Assembly: GCA_934567355.1 (NCBI GenBank)
Contig: CAKTJC010000058.1
Span: 1-10,492 of the forward strand
DNA length: 10,492 nucleotides
Source of the DNA: an uncultured Oscillospiraceae bacterium
GTDB lineage: Bacteria; Bacillota; Clostridia; Oscillospirales; Oscillospiraceae
Reading direction: 5' to 3'
Position numbers and translations under genes: made by a program. The first letter of the stretch is position 1, and every line of letters begins with the position of its first letter. Of this stretch, positions 5,157 through 10,492 are shown piece after piece. The notes below the pieces were generated by a model. The model had not been told where the DNA came from. It was given only the letters and a program-made list of their open reading frames with translations, and did not search any database.

Positions 5157-7625
5157 TTAAACCTTGGACAGCTTGGTAGCTTCCTTGTAGGGACGGAACA
5201 GCATGTAGACAAGAACCACCAGAACAGCGATGGCAGCAATCAAGCCAATTACGTTCAGATTGCCGGTGAAGGCATTGCCAAACTGATTCACCATCAGAGC
5301 GATGGCATAGGCAAAGCCGCACTGGTAGGCGATGGCGAACCAAGTCCACTTGGGATTGTTCATCTCGCGCTTGATGGCGCCGATGGCTGCGAAGCAGGGA
5401 GCGCACAGCAGGTTGAACACCAGGAAGGAATAGCCGGTGATGCCGGTGAAGGCATTTGCCAGGTTCTGATAAACCGTGCCGTCTCCGCCGCCGTACAGGA
5501 TGCCCAGAGTACCGACGATGTTCTCCTTGGCAACCAGACCGGTGATGGAAGCGACAGCAGCCTGCCAGTTGCCCCAGCCCAGAGGCGTGAAGATCCAGGC
5601 AATGAGGTTGCCGATGCGAGCCAGGATGGAAGAGCTGATCTCATCCTCTGCGAGCATACGGAATGCGCCCTCGTCATCCCAGCCAAAGTAAGTGGTGAAC
5701 CACACAAAGATGGTGGACAGCAGGATGATGGTGCCGGCCTTCTTAATGAAGCTCCAACCGCGCTCCCACATGCTGCGCAGGACATTGCCCACGGTGGGCA
5801 GGTGATAGGCGGGCAGCTCCATAACGAAGGGAGCGGGGTCACCGGTGAAGGCCTTGGTCTTCTTCAGGCAGATACCGGAAACAATGATGGCAGCCATGCC
5901 GATGAAGTAAGCAGAGGTAGCAACCCATGCGCTGCCGCCGAACAGAGCGCCGGCGATCATGGAGATGAAGGGCACCTTCGCACCGCAGGGGATAAAGGTG
6001 GTGGTCATGATGGTCATACGGCGGTCGCGCTCATTCTCAATGGTACGCGATGCCATGATACCGGGCACGCCGCAGCCGGTACCAATCAGCATAGGAATGA
6101 AGGACTTACCGGACAGACCGAATTTCCGGAACACACGGTCCAGAACGAAGGCGATACGAGCCATGTAGCCGCAGGCCTCCAGGAACGCCAGCATCAGGAA
6201 CAGAACCAGCATCTGAGGCACGAAGCCAAGGACGGCGCCGACACCGGCGACAATACCATCCAGAATCAGGCCGGACAGCCAGTCGGCGGCATTGACCTTC
6301 TCCAGCAGATTGCCGATCAGCACAGGGATGCCGGGCACCCACACGCCAAAGTCGGCGGGATCGGGTTCCGTACCATAGGCATCCAGAGCAGCCTGAATCG
6401 CATCATAATCAGCGGTCTCGGTGGTAACTTCCAGAGTCTCTTCGTCTTCCAGCTCATAGTCGATGGAAGAATCGGCAGGGACGGCAGCGCGCAGCGTTTC
6501 GATTGCTTCGGCAGCTGCCTCTTCGCTGTAGTCTTCGCTCTCAGCGTCCAGCGCTTCCGCGACGGAATCATCGCCATACTCGGCGACCAGCGCATCAATG
6601 ATCTGGTTGGTGTCACCGTAGGCTTCGGCAGCCTCTTCGTAGCTTCCGGTGCCGATGCCCAGCAGGTGCCAGCCGTCGCCGAAGACACCGTCGTTGGCCC
6701 AGTCCGTGGCGGGAGCGCCGACACCCACCATGGCCACCCAGTAAACCAGGAACATCACGGCGGCGAAAATAGGCAGGCCCAGCCAGCGGTTTGTCACAAT
6801 CCGGTCGATTTTATCCGAGGTGGAGAGCTTCCCGGCGGCGTGCTTCTTGTAGCAGCGCTGAATCACTTCTCCGATGTACACATAGCGCTGGTTGGTGATG
6901 ATGCTCTCGGCATCGTCGTCCAGCTCCTTTTCGGCAGCCTGGATGTCGGCCTCAATGTGGTCGGCCACGCTCTTGTCCAGCTGCATCTTAGCCAGCACCT
7001 TATCGTCCCGCTCGAAAATCTTGATGGCGTACCAGCGCTGCTGCTCCTCCGGCATGGTGTGGACGGCGGCCTCTTCAATGTGGGCAATGGCGTGCTCCAC
7101 CGGGCCGGAGAAGGTGTGCATGGGGACGGTTTTCCCGTTCTTGGCGGCCTGGATGGCTGCCTCGGCAGCCTCCATGATGCCGTCGCCCCGAAGGGCGGAA
7201 ATCTCCACAACCTGGCAGCCCAGGGCATCGGACAGCTCCCTGGTGTTGATTTTGTCTCCGTTCTTGCGCACCACATCCATCATGTTGATGGCAATGACCA
7301 CGGGGATGCCCAGCTCCGTAAGCTGGGTGGTCAGGTACAGGTTGCGCTCCAGATTGGTGCCGTCGATGATGTTCAGAATGGCATCGGGACGCTGGTCAAT
7401 TAGATAATTCCGGGCCACAACCTCCTCCAGAGTGTAGGGGGACAGGGAGTAGATGCCGGGCAGGTCGGTGATGACCACGTCGCTGTGCTTTTTCAGGCGG
7501 CCCTCTTTCTTCTCAACGGTAACGCCGGGCCAGTTCCCTACAAATTGATTGGAGCCGGTGAGTGCATTGAACAGGGTGGTCTTGCCGCTGTTCGGGTTAC
7601 CGGCCAGAGCAATTTTCAGTTCCAA
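5157..7625 (-). CDS. feoB: Ferrous iron transport protein B (GTP-gated Fe2+ transporter)
   Basis: An 822-residue inner-membrane Fe2+ importer. The N-terminal GTPase has G1 GNPNSGKT (9-16), G3 DLPG (54-57), G4 NMMD (114-117) and G5 SALRG (143-147). A helical linker to about 270 follows, then the membrane part with the gate signatures (GKSFIPMLIGTGCGVPGIMA, about 506-525, and FIPCGAKVPF, about 544-553). The start is a TTG at 7625. AGAGGAGG lies 7 bases upstream and the product then begins (M)ELKIALAGNPNSGK as usual. An ATG at 7652 is in frame but lies inside an operator palindrome and before the ribosome binding site. One feature is odd. After the first membrane helix, residues about 327-426 form an extra, extremely acidic segment (about 32 Asp/Glu and one basic residue per 100), expected outside the cell. 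This accounts for the length above the usual 700-770. The gene is co-transcribed with the two feoA genes upstream and the Cys-rich peptide gene downstream. Confidence 0.95.
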   Translation of the reverse strand: MELKIALAGNPNSGKTTLFNALTGSNQFVGNWPGVTVEKKEGRLKKHSDVVITDLPGIYSLSPYTLEEVVARNYLIDQRPDAILNIIDGTNLERNLYLTTQLTELGIPVVIAINMMDVVRKNGDKINTRELSDALGCQVVEISALRGDGIMEAAEAAIQAAKNGKTVPMHTFSGPVEHAIAHIEEAAVHTMPEEQQRWYAIKIFERDDKVLAKMQLDKSVADHIEADIQAAEKELDDDAESIITNQRYVYIGEVIQRCYKKHAAGKLSTSDKIDRIVTNRWLGLPIFAAVMFLVYWVAMVGVGAPATDWANDGVFGDGWHLLGIGTGSYEEAAEAYGDTNQIIDALVAEYGDDSVAEALDAESEDYSEEAAAEAIETLRAAVPADSSIDYELEDEETLEVTTETADYDAIQAALDAYGTEPDPADFGVWVPGIPVLIGNLLEKVNAADWLSGLILDGIVAGVGAVLGFVPQMLVLFLMLAFLEACGYMARIAFVLDRVFRKFGLSGKSFIPMLIGTGCGVPGIMASRTIENERDRRMTIMTTTFIPCGAKVPFISMIAGALFGGSAWVATSAYFIGMAAIIVSGICLKKTKAFTGDPAPFVMELPAYHLPTVGNVLRSMWERGWSFIKKAGTIILLSTIFVWFTTYFGWDDEGAFRMLAEDEISSSILARIGNLIAWIFTPLGWGNWQAAVASITGLVAKENIVGTLGILYGGGDGTVYQNLANAFTGITGYSFLVFNLLCAPCFAAIGAIKREMNNPKWTWFAIAYQCGFAYAIALMVNQFGNAFTGNLNVIGLIAAIAVLVVLVYMLFRPYKEATKLSKV
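6339..6647 (-). other. Acidic insertion within FeoB (extracytoplasmic loop 1)
   Basis: This part encodes FeoB residues about 327-429. It lies between the first membrane helix plus its DGW segment and the conserved VPGIPVLIGNLL segment, where FeoB proteins normally have a loop of a few tens of residues. It contains about 32 Asp/Glu, no Lys and a single Arg, with predicted helical stretches (NQIIDALVAEYG, EEAAAEAIETLRAA, DAIQAALDAYG). Given a cytoplasmic N-terminus and one helix before it, the segment should face outward. Confidence 0.8.
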
Positions 7626-7644
7626 AGTGATTCCTCCTCTTTCT

Positions 7645-7660
7645 GTTAGCATTGGCTAAC
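7645..7660. promoter_or_regulatory. Operator-like palindrome 3, between feoA2 and feoB
   Basis: GTTAGC-ATTG-GCTAAC, a perfect inverted repeat with 6-bp arms and a 4-base spacer. It is the same motif as the two copies in the feo promoter region and lies just before the feoB ribosome binding site. It may let the same repressor act a second time inside the operon, either on an internal promoter or as a roadblock. Confidence 0.7.
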
Positions 7661-7691
7661 GATAAAACAAATGAAAATGGGGCAATGCCCC
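7661..7691 (-). terminator. Terminator-like hairpin in the feoA2-feoB gap
   Basis: On the minus strand GGGGC-ATT-GCCCC (7679-7691) is followed by ATTTTCATTTGTTTTATC. The stem is short (5 bp) but GC-only and its tail is T-rich. It begins 13 bases after the feoA2 stop, so it could be a partial terminator or attenuator that sets the feoA to feoB ratio. An mRNA-processing or stabilising hairpin is the alternative. Confidence 0.4.
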
Positions 7692-7704
7692 GGGGATGCT
7701 GCGT

Positions 7705-7926
7705 TTACTCTACCTCAATCATGTCTGCGTCCCCCTTGCGGATGGACAGCTCATAGCCCCGGACGGTGATTTCCACCGGGTCTCCCAGGGGGGCAACCTT
7801 GCGCACATAAACCTGCACGCCTTTGGTAACGCCCATATCCATGATGCGGCGCTTGACAGCACCTTCGCCGTGAATCTTCACGACCTGGGCGGTCTGCCCA
7901 ACCTGTACCTGCCGAAGTGTTTTCAT
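7705..7926 (-). CDS. feoA: FeoA domain protein (second copy)
   Basis: A 73-residue SH3-like FeoA protein, predicted to be a small cytoplasmic partner of FeoB in Fe2+ uptake. Family features are the opening TLRQVQVGQTAQVVKI, the RRIMDMGVTKGVQVYVRKVAPLGDPVEITVRGYELSIRK-type core (about residues 26-64, with the conserved DMG turn) and the C-terminal ADMIEVE. The ATG at 7926 was chosen because AAGGAGG lies 8 bases before it. The frame extends to a TTG at 7956, but that would put the ribosome binding site inside the gene. The closer fit to canonical FeoA (APLGDP motif, RGYELSIRK) suggests that this copy is the main FeoA. It lies 33 bases after the first feoA. Confidence 0.93.
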   Translation of the reverse strand: MKTLRQVQVGQTAQVVKIHGEGAVKRRIMDMGVTKGVQVYVRKVAPLGDPVEITVRGYELSIRKGDADMIEVE

Positions 7927-7959
7927 TCCCAATTCCTCCTTGTATTCTTCGGGCAAAAA

Positions 7960-8172
7960 TCAAACCATGACCTTTTGCGCCATTTCTTTGCTGATGGCCA
8001 CCCGGGATTCCTTCACCTTTACGATCAGATTGCCTCCCATGGTGTTGATAACCGATACACCGGCCCCTACCACAAAACCCAAATCCTCCAGGTGCTTCTT
8101 GACCTCCGGGTTCCCGCCGATTTTCTTGACGATGCAGGTTTCGCCGGAATCTGCAAATGTAAGCGGCATCAT
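7960..8172 (-). CDS. feoA: FeoA domain protein (first, more divergent copy)
   Basis: A 70-residue FeoA-like protein and the first gene of the feo operon. It opens with MPLTFADSGETCIVKKIGG, then has HLEDLGFVVGAGVSVINT (the LGF turn is the FeoA signature) and closes with GGNLIVKVKESRVAISKEMAQKVMV. It lacks the APLGDP loop of the second copy and resembles the FeoA type that usually precedes another feoA in Clostridia. The start could be ATG 8172, ATG 8169 or GTG 8181. ATG 8172 has AAGGAAGG 8 bases upstream, whereas the GTG directly abuts that motif, so 8172 is preferred. Two feoA genes ahead of one feoB suggest a hetero-oligomeric FeoA partner or different roles for the two copies. Confidence 0.9.
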   Translation of the reverse strand: MMPLTFADSGETCIVKKIGGNPEVKKHLEDLGFVVGAGVSVINTMGGNLIVKVKESRVAISKEMAQKVMV

Positions 8173-8199
8173 GCATTCCACCTTCCTTTTTCTGAGTAA

Positions 8200-8213
8200 T
8201 TAGCACATGCTAA
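8200..8213. promoter_or_regulatory. Operator-like palindrome 1 in the feo leader
   Basis: TTAGC-ACAT-GCTAA, a perfect inverted repeat with a 4-base spacer, in the 5' leader about 28 bases upstream of the feoA1 start. It shares arms and spacing with the sites at 8229-8250 and 7645-7660. Confidence 0.75.
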
Positions 8214-8228
8214 CTTTTGGGGCTCTAA

Positions 8229-8250
8229 ATGGTTAGCTCTCGCTAACCAT
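8229..8250. promoter_or_regulatory. Operator-like palindrome 2 over the feo transcription start
   Basis: Perfect 9-bp arms, ATGGTTAGC and GCTAACCAT, around the spacer TCTC. It begins about five bases after the -10 box and covers the expected start point near 8248, the textbook position for a repressor. The TTAG...CTAA arms resemble sites of DtxR/IdeR-type metal-dependent repressors, although the spacing differs from the classic DtxR box. An iron-responsive repressor is inferred, not shown. Confidence 0.82.
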
Positions 8251-8254
8251 CGGT

Positions 8255-8283
8255 AATATAGCACGCCTGTTTTCCGTTGTCAA
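8255..8283 (-). promoter_or_regulatory. feo operon promoter
   Basis: On the minus strand a perfect TTGACA (8278-8283), a 17-base spacer and TATATT (8255-8260, 5 of 6). This is among the strongest promoters in the window. With the palindromes just downstream it reads as a strong promoter held off by a repressor. Confidence 0.88.
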
Positions 8284-8352
8284 GGCGGACTTAAAATTTT
8301 TTTGCGATTTGATATAGAATGCCGAATTCTCCCCGCCGAAGCGGCAGGTCGG

Positions 8353-8368
8353 TTGTCATGTTTGACAA
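8353..8368. promoter_or_regulatory. Perfect palindrome between tetR and the feo promoter
   Basis: TTGTCA-TGTT-TGACAA, 6-bp arms with a 4-base spacer, in the 133-base gap between the tetR stop and the feo -35. It could be an additional protein-binding site or part of the end of the tetR transcript. No T run follows on either strand that would make it a clear terminator. Confidence 0.35.
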
Positions 8369-8416
8369 GGGGACTTGCTTTTTCCGGCTCCGGGGGGGGT
8401 TCCGGCAGAGGCTTTC

Positions 8417-8965
8417 TCACCGGAACAGGGAGAGGCTGACCTTCACCACCTGGGTGACAAAATGGATTGTCTCCTCTTTGCTGTACTTGTCGTAGCCCTC
8501 TACCACCACGTGCATCAGCCCATTGGACAGGTGGGTATACATCATTTGAAGCTCTGTTTCGCTGGCCTTTGGCAGCTCCTGCCGCCAATAGGCAAGGCTG
8601 TTCTCCTTGGCTACGGCAATCATCTTCATCAGAATGGTGGAGCCTGCATTCCCCAGAATGAGCACCCGGCAGGCCTCCCGGTTCTGCTCCACCATGTCGT
8701 AGATGGCCTCAATCAGTGCGGTCACGTCAAAGGAGTTGACGTAGCGCAGGGACTTCTCGAATGCGGCAAGGAGCTCGTTTTCGATGCACTCCATCAGGGC
8801 AAAGCAGTCGCTGTAATGGGCGTAGAAGGTGGCTCGGTTCAGCTGGGCCAGAGCGCAGACCTCCTTCACGGTAATCTTGTTGACGGGCTTTTCCTTCAGC
8901 AGTGTGAGAAAGGACTGCTTGAGCACCATCTGGGTATAGCGTTTTCTGGCATCCGGTCGTTCCAT
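8417..8965 (-). CDS. TetR/AcrR-family transcriptional regulator
   Basis: A 182-residue DNA-binding repressor-type protein. The N-terminal TetR helix-turn-helix spans about residues 10-57, with the typical KITVKEVCALAQLNRATFYAHY block (30-51). The remainder is a helical ligand or dimerisation domain of the kind seen in short Clostridia TetR proteins (DhaS-like C-terminal type). The ligand is not predictable. The start ATG at 8965 has GGAGG 7 bases upstream. The gene is divergent from the epimerase at 9134, and their promoters overlap at a palindrome, so it most likely represses both itself and the epimerase. It runs in the same direction as the feo operon but has a separate promoter between them, so no link to iron is implied. 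No convincing terminator was found after it. Confidence 0.92.
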   Translation of the reverse strand: MERPDARKRYTQMVLKQSFLTLLKEKPVNKITVKEVCALAQLNRATFYAHYSDCFALMECIENELLAAFEKSLRYVNSFDVTALIEAIYDMVEQNREACRVLILGNAGSTILMKMIAVAKENSLAYWRQELPKASETELQMMYTHLSNGLMHVVVEGYDKYSKEETIHFVTQVVKVSLSLFR

Positions 8966-8998
8966 ACACTCGCCTCCATAAAAAGTTTACAAAATTGG

Positions 8999-9023
8999 GC
9001 AACATTATTGCCGGGGATGTTGC
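8999..9023. promoter_or_regulatory. Inverted repeat in the tetR leader
   Basis: GCAACAT (8999-9005) and ATGTTGC (9017-9023), perfect 7-bp arms 11 bases apart. It lies in the transcribed leader of tetR, about 35 bases ahead of its ATG. It may be a second TetR-binding site or an RNA hairpin in the leader. Confidence 0.4.
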
Positions 9024-9052
9024 TTATCTTTCAGCTGTGCCGGGTGTGCTGA

Positions 9053-9081
9053 TTGTTTCTGCCTTCCATTCCCAGTATACT
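9053..9081 (+). promoter_or_regulatory. Promoter of the epimerase gene
   Basis: TTGTTT (9053-9058), a 17-base spacer and TATACT (9076-9081). Transcription should start near 9088, about 45 bases before the ATG. The -10 lies in the perfect 10-bp palindrome CAGTATACTG (9073-9082). Confidence 0.65.
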
Positions 9082-9102
9082 GTACTTGTGAAAAATAATC
9101 AA
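9074..9102 (-). promoter_or_regulatory. Promoter of the tetR gene, sharing the palindromic -10
   Basis: On the minus strand TTGATT (9097-9102), a 17-base spacer and TATACT (9074-9079). It uses the opposite strand of the same CAGTATACTG palindrome that forms the epimerase -10. The leader to the tetR ATG would be about 100 bases. Confidence 0.6.
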
Positions 9103-9133
9103 CACTTGTCTGCTTTGAAAGGAGGCAGCGGAT

Positions 9134-10132
9134 ATGTATAATCAATATTTGTTGACAGGGGCCACCGGCTTTTTGGGCCGGGCCGTGGCAGAGGAGCTGG
9201 TTCGCCGGGGAGCCCGGGTGCGTGGGCTGGTGCTTCCGGGGGATCCGTACAGCGATTTGCTCCCGGGGGAAGTAGAAAGGGTCTCGGGGGATGTGTGTGA
9301 TGAAGATGCCCTGAGGGCGTTTTTTGCCCAGGCTGACAGCAATACCTGTGTGATTCACTGCGCCGGCATTGTCTCTGTGGCCTCCCGGCCCGGGGCGAAG
9401 CTCTATCAGGTCAATGTGGGGGGCACGTGGAAGCTCCTCCGGCAGTGCGTGGAGCACAATGTGGGGCGGCTGATTCATGTCAGCTCCGTCCATGCCATTC
9501 CGGAAAAGCCCAGGGGCAGCGTAATGACGGAGGACTGCATCTTTTCCCCCGGGCTGGTGGATGGCGATTATGCCAAAAGCAAGGCCGCTGCCACCCAGCT
9601 GGTTTTGGATGCGGCCCGGCAGGGGCTGAGAGCCAATGTGGTGTTCCCCTCGGGAATCATCGGGCCGGGGGATGTGCAGGGAGGCAGCTTCACCTCCATG
9701 GTGCGGGCATTCCTCGCCGGGAAGCTCCCTCTGGCGGTTCGTGGGGGATATGACTTCGTGGATGTGCGGGATGTGGCCCGGGGAATCCTGGACTGTGCCC
9801 AGAAGGGCACCCCCGGCAGGGGCTATATCCTGTCCGGCCACTATATCACCATCGGCAGGATGCTGCAAATTGTGGCAAAGGCAGCAAAACAGAGGCGTCG
9901 CTCCCTCTGCCTGCCCTTGTCCCTGGCAAGGCTGGCAGCGCCCTACTACGAAAAGCGCTGCCTGAGAGAGCATAAGCCCCTGTTTTTTACGCCATATTCA
10001 GTGGATGTTTTGGCCTCCAATGGCCGGTTCAGCCATGGGGCTGCATTAGAGGACTTTGCCTATCAGCCACGCCCGTTGGAAGAAACCCTGGGGGACATGA
10101 CCTCCTGGATTCAGGAGGCGCAAAGGCTCTGA
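9134..10132 (+). CDS. NAD(P)-dependent epimerase/dehydratase family protein (extended SDR)
   Basis: A 332-residue extended short-chain dehydrogenase/reductase with a Rossmann fold. The nucleotide-binding TGATGFLG is at 8-15, HCAGIVS at 74-80, NVGGT at 93-97, HVSS at 114-117 with the catalytic Ser, and the catalytic Tyr145 and Lys149 in YAKSK. The second half (PSGIIGPGD, then FVDVRDVARGI at about 209-219) fits the dihydroflavonol-reductase-like or HpnA-like branch, which reduces or epimerises sugar, steroid or aldehyde substrates. The exact substrate cannot be read from the sequence. The start ATG has GAAAGGAGG 8 bases upstream. Being divergent from a TetR regulator with overlapping promoters, it is probably induced by a small molecule, possibly its substrate. 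It is followed by a hairpin and a group II intron remnant. Confidence 0.92.
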   Translation: MYNQYLLTGATGFLGRAVAEELVRRGARVRGLVLPGDPYSDLLPGEVERVSGDVCDEDALRAFFAQADSNTCVIHCAGIVSVASRPGAKLYQVNVGGTWKLLRQCVEHNVGRLIHVSSVHAIPEKPRGSVMTEDCIFSPGLVDGDYAKSKAAATQLVLDAARQGLRANVVFPSGIIGPGDVQGGSFTSMVRAFLAGKLPLAVRGGYDFVDVRDVARGILDCAQKGTPGRGYILSGHYITIGRMLQIVAKAAKQRRRSLCLPLSLARLAAPYYEKRCLREHKPLFFTPYSVDVLASNGRFSHGAALEDFAYQPRPLEETLGDMTSWIQEAQRL

Positions 10133-10138
10133 CAGCAG

Positions 10139-10164
10139 CTCTGCTCCCCCAGGGGGGAGCAGAG
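10139..10164. terminator. Terminator-type hairpin after the epimerase gene
   Basis: CTCTGCTCCCC and GGGGAGCAGAG form an 11-bp stem with the loop CAGG. It begins seven bases after the stop codon and lies between convergent genes. No T run follows on either strand. On the plus side the group II intron remnant begins ten bases after the stem, so insertion may have separated the stem from its original tail. Confidence 0.6.
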
Positions 10165-10173
10165 GCCAGTCTG

Positions 10174-10312
10174 GTGCGCCCGGTGGGCGCACGTTCTCTA
10201 GGGTGAAAGTCCCGAAGTCGCCCGGTAGCGGGAAGACTTATATTTCAACCGTTAGACAGACTGACGCACGGTGGTGTGAGAGGTCGGGGCTAGTTAGCCC
10301 CTCCTACTCGAT
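10174..10312 (+). mobile_element. Internally deleted group II intron remnant (ORF-less)
   Basis: The left end starts GTGCG (group II 5' consensus GUGYG) in GTGCGCCC-GGT-GGGCGCAC, followed by CTCTAGGGTGAAAGTCCCGA, typical of bacterial group II intron domain I. The right end has CGCACGGTGGTGTGAGAGG, the 3' half of domain V and the linker. Next comes the domain VI hairpin GGGGC-TAGTTA-GCCCC and then TCCTACTCGAT, with the likely branch-point A at 10306, seven bases from the 3' end, and a terminal AT. A complete ribozyme needs several hundred bases plus a reverse transcriptase ORF of over 1 kb. Here about 139 bases remain, without the 5' half of domain V, so it should not splice. It lies just behind a terminator hairpin, the preferred target of group IIC introns. 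An internal stem-loop (10215-10239) is also visible. Confidence 0.72.
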
Positions 10313-10339
10313 TTCCGCGTGATGTGTATGCACCTGAAA

Positions 10340-10492
10340 TCATTTCTCGAACAGGTACAGGAGGTACCCATACCCCTCGGCCCCCATTTTTTCATAGGGG
10401 ACGAAGCGCAGGGCTGCACTGTTGATGCAGTAGCGCACGCCATTGGGGGACTCCGGATCGCCGGTGAACACATGACCAAGGTGAGAATCTCC
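10340..10492 (-). CDS. msrB: Peptide-methionine (R)-S-oxide reductase, C-terminal part
   Basis: The last 50 residues of an MsrB domain; the 5' end lies beyond the window. The enzyme reduces methionine-R-sulfoxide in proteins and so repairs oxidative damage. Recognisable are HLGHVF (the HxGHVF active-site block), the [19 protein letters not shown] segment with the catalytic Cys in the RYCIN motif, and the closing [17 protein letters not shown], followed by TGA. Whether it is a lone MsrB or the C-terminal half of an MsrA-MsrB fusion cannot be seen. It is convergent with the epimerase. The intron remnant lies 27 bases past its stop, on the opposite strand. Confidence 0.92.
   Translation of the reverse strand, partial: GDSHLGHVFTGDPESPNGVRYCINSAALRFVPYEKMGAEGYGYLLYLFEK

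Noticed and set aside
5082..7403. 773-codon ORF on the plus strand
   Set aside because: It is antisense to feoB, which has all GTPase and gate motifs. The translation is a low-complexity Gly/His/Gln-rich product typical of a mirror frame in GC-rich coding DNA, and no ribosome binding site is present.
8390..8416. CCGG-rich imperfect repeat with a G run after tetR as its terminator
   Set aside because: Pairing is only about four base pairs plus two after mismatches, and the tail on the minus strand is A-rich rather than T-rich.
9005..9973. 322-codon ORF on the minus strand
   Set aside because: It is antisense to the SDR epimerase with its intact TGATGFLG and YAKSK motifs, and its composition is that of a shadow frame.

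Overview
The window looks like chromosomal DNA of a gut-type anaerobic Firmicute, most likely a Clostridia member of the Oscillospiraceae/Ruminococcaceae. This rests on the AsnA-type asparagine synthetase, the feoA-feoA-feoB cluster with a FeoB-associated Cys-rich peptide, AGGAGG-type ribosome binding sites, TTGACA/TATAAT promoters, and GC-rich genes between AT-rich gaps. Genus is not determined.

Layout, left to right. (1) 111-359 (+): a small glycine-zipper membrane protein whose frame is open upstream without a start codon. (2) 530-1537 (-): asnA, aspartate--ammonia ligase, with a hairpin terminator just after its stop and a candidate promoter. (3) 1571-1913: AT-rich gap without a convincing gene, then a 58-residue orphan protein with a GTG start (1914-2090, +). 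A strong bidirectional terminator separates it from the convergent tld genes. (4) 2155-4829 (-): tldD-tldE, the two halves of a metalloprotease, joined by an ATGA overlap and led by a very good promoter. (5) 4955-8172 (-): the ferrous-iron uptake operon feoA1-feoA2-feoB plus the Cys-rich peptide. It has a near-consensus promoter and three copies of the palindrome TTAGC-N4-GCTAA, one over the transcription start, one in the leader and one just before feoB. (6) 8417-8965 (-) and 9134-10132 (+): a TetR-family regulator divergent from an NAD(P)-dependent epimerase/reductase. Their candidate promoters appear to share one palindromic -10 box. (7) 10139-10312: a hairpin followed by a roughly 139-nt internally deleted group II intron. 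(8) 10340-10492 (-): the 3' end of msrB, running off the window.

The feo genes form one functional unit: FeoB is the GTP-gated Fe2+ channel, the two FeoA proteins are SH3-like partners, and the Cys-rich peptide is the usual small accessory. The TldD/TldE pair forms one protease. The tetR/epimerase pair looks like a self-contained regulated unit of unknown substrate.

The points most worth a second look are a roughly 100-residue, extremely acidic insertion in the first outward loop of FeoB, the repeated operator in the feo operon (including an internal copy beside a terminator-like hairpin), the shared palindromic -10, and the deleted group II intron. I found no CRISPR array, tRNA, rRNA, complete transposon or defence system. 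I see no clear evidence of an entirely new multi-gene system.
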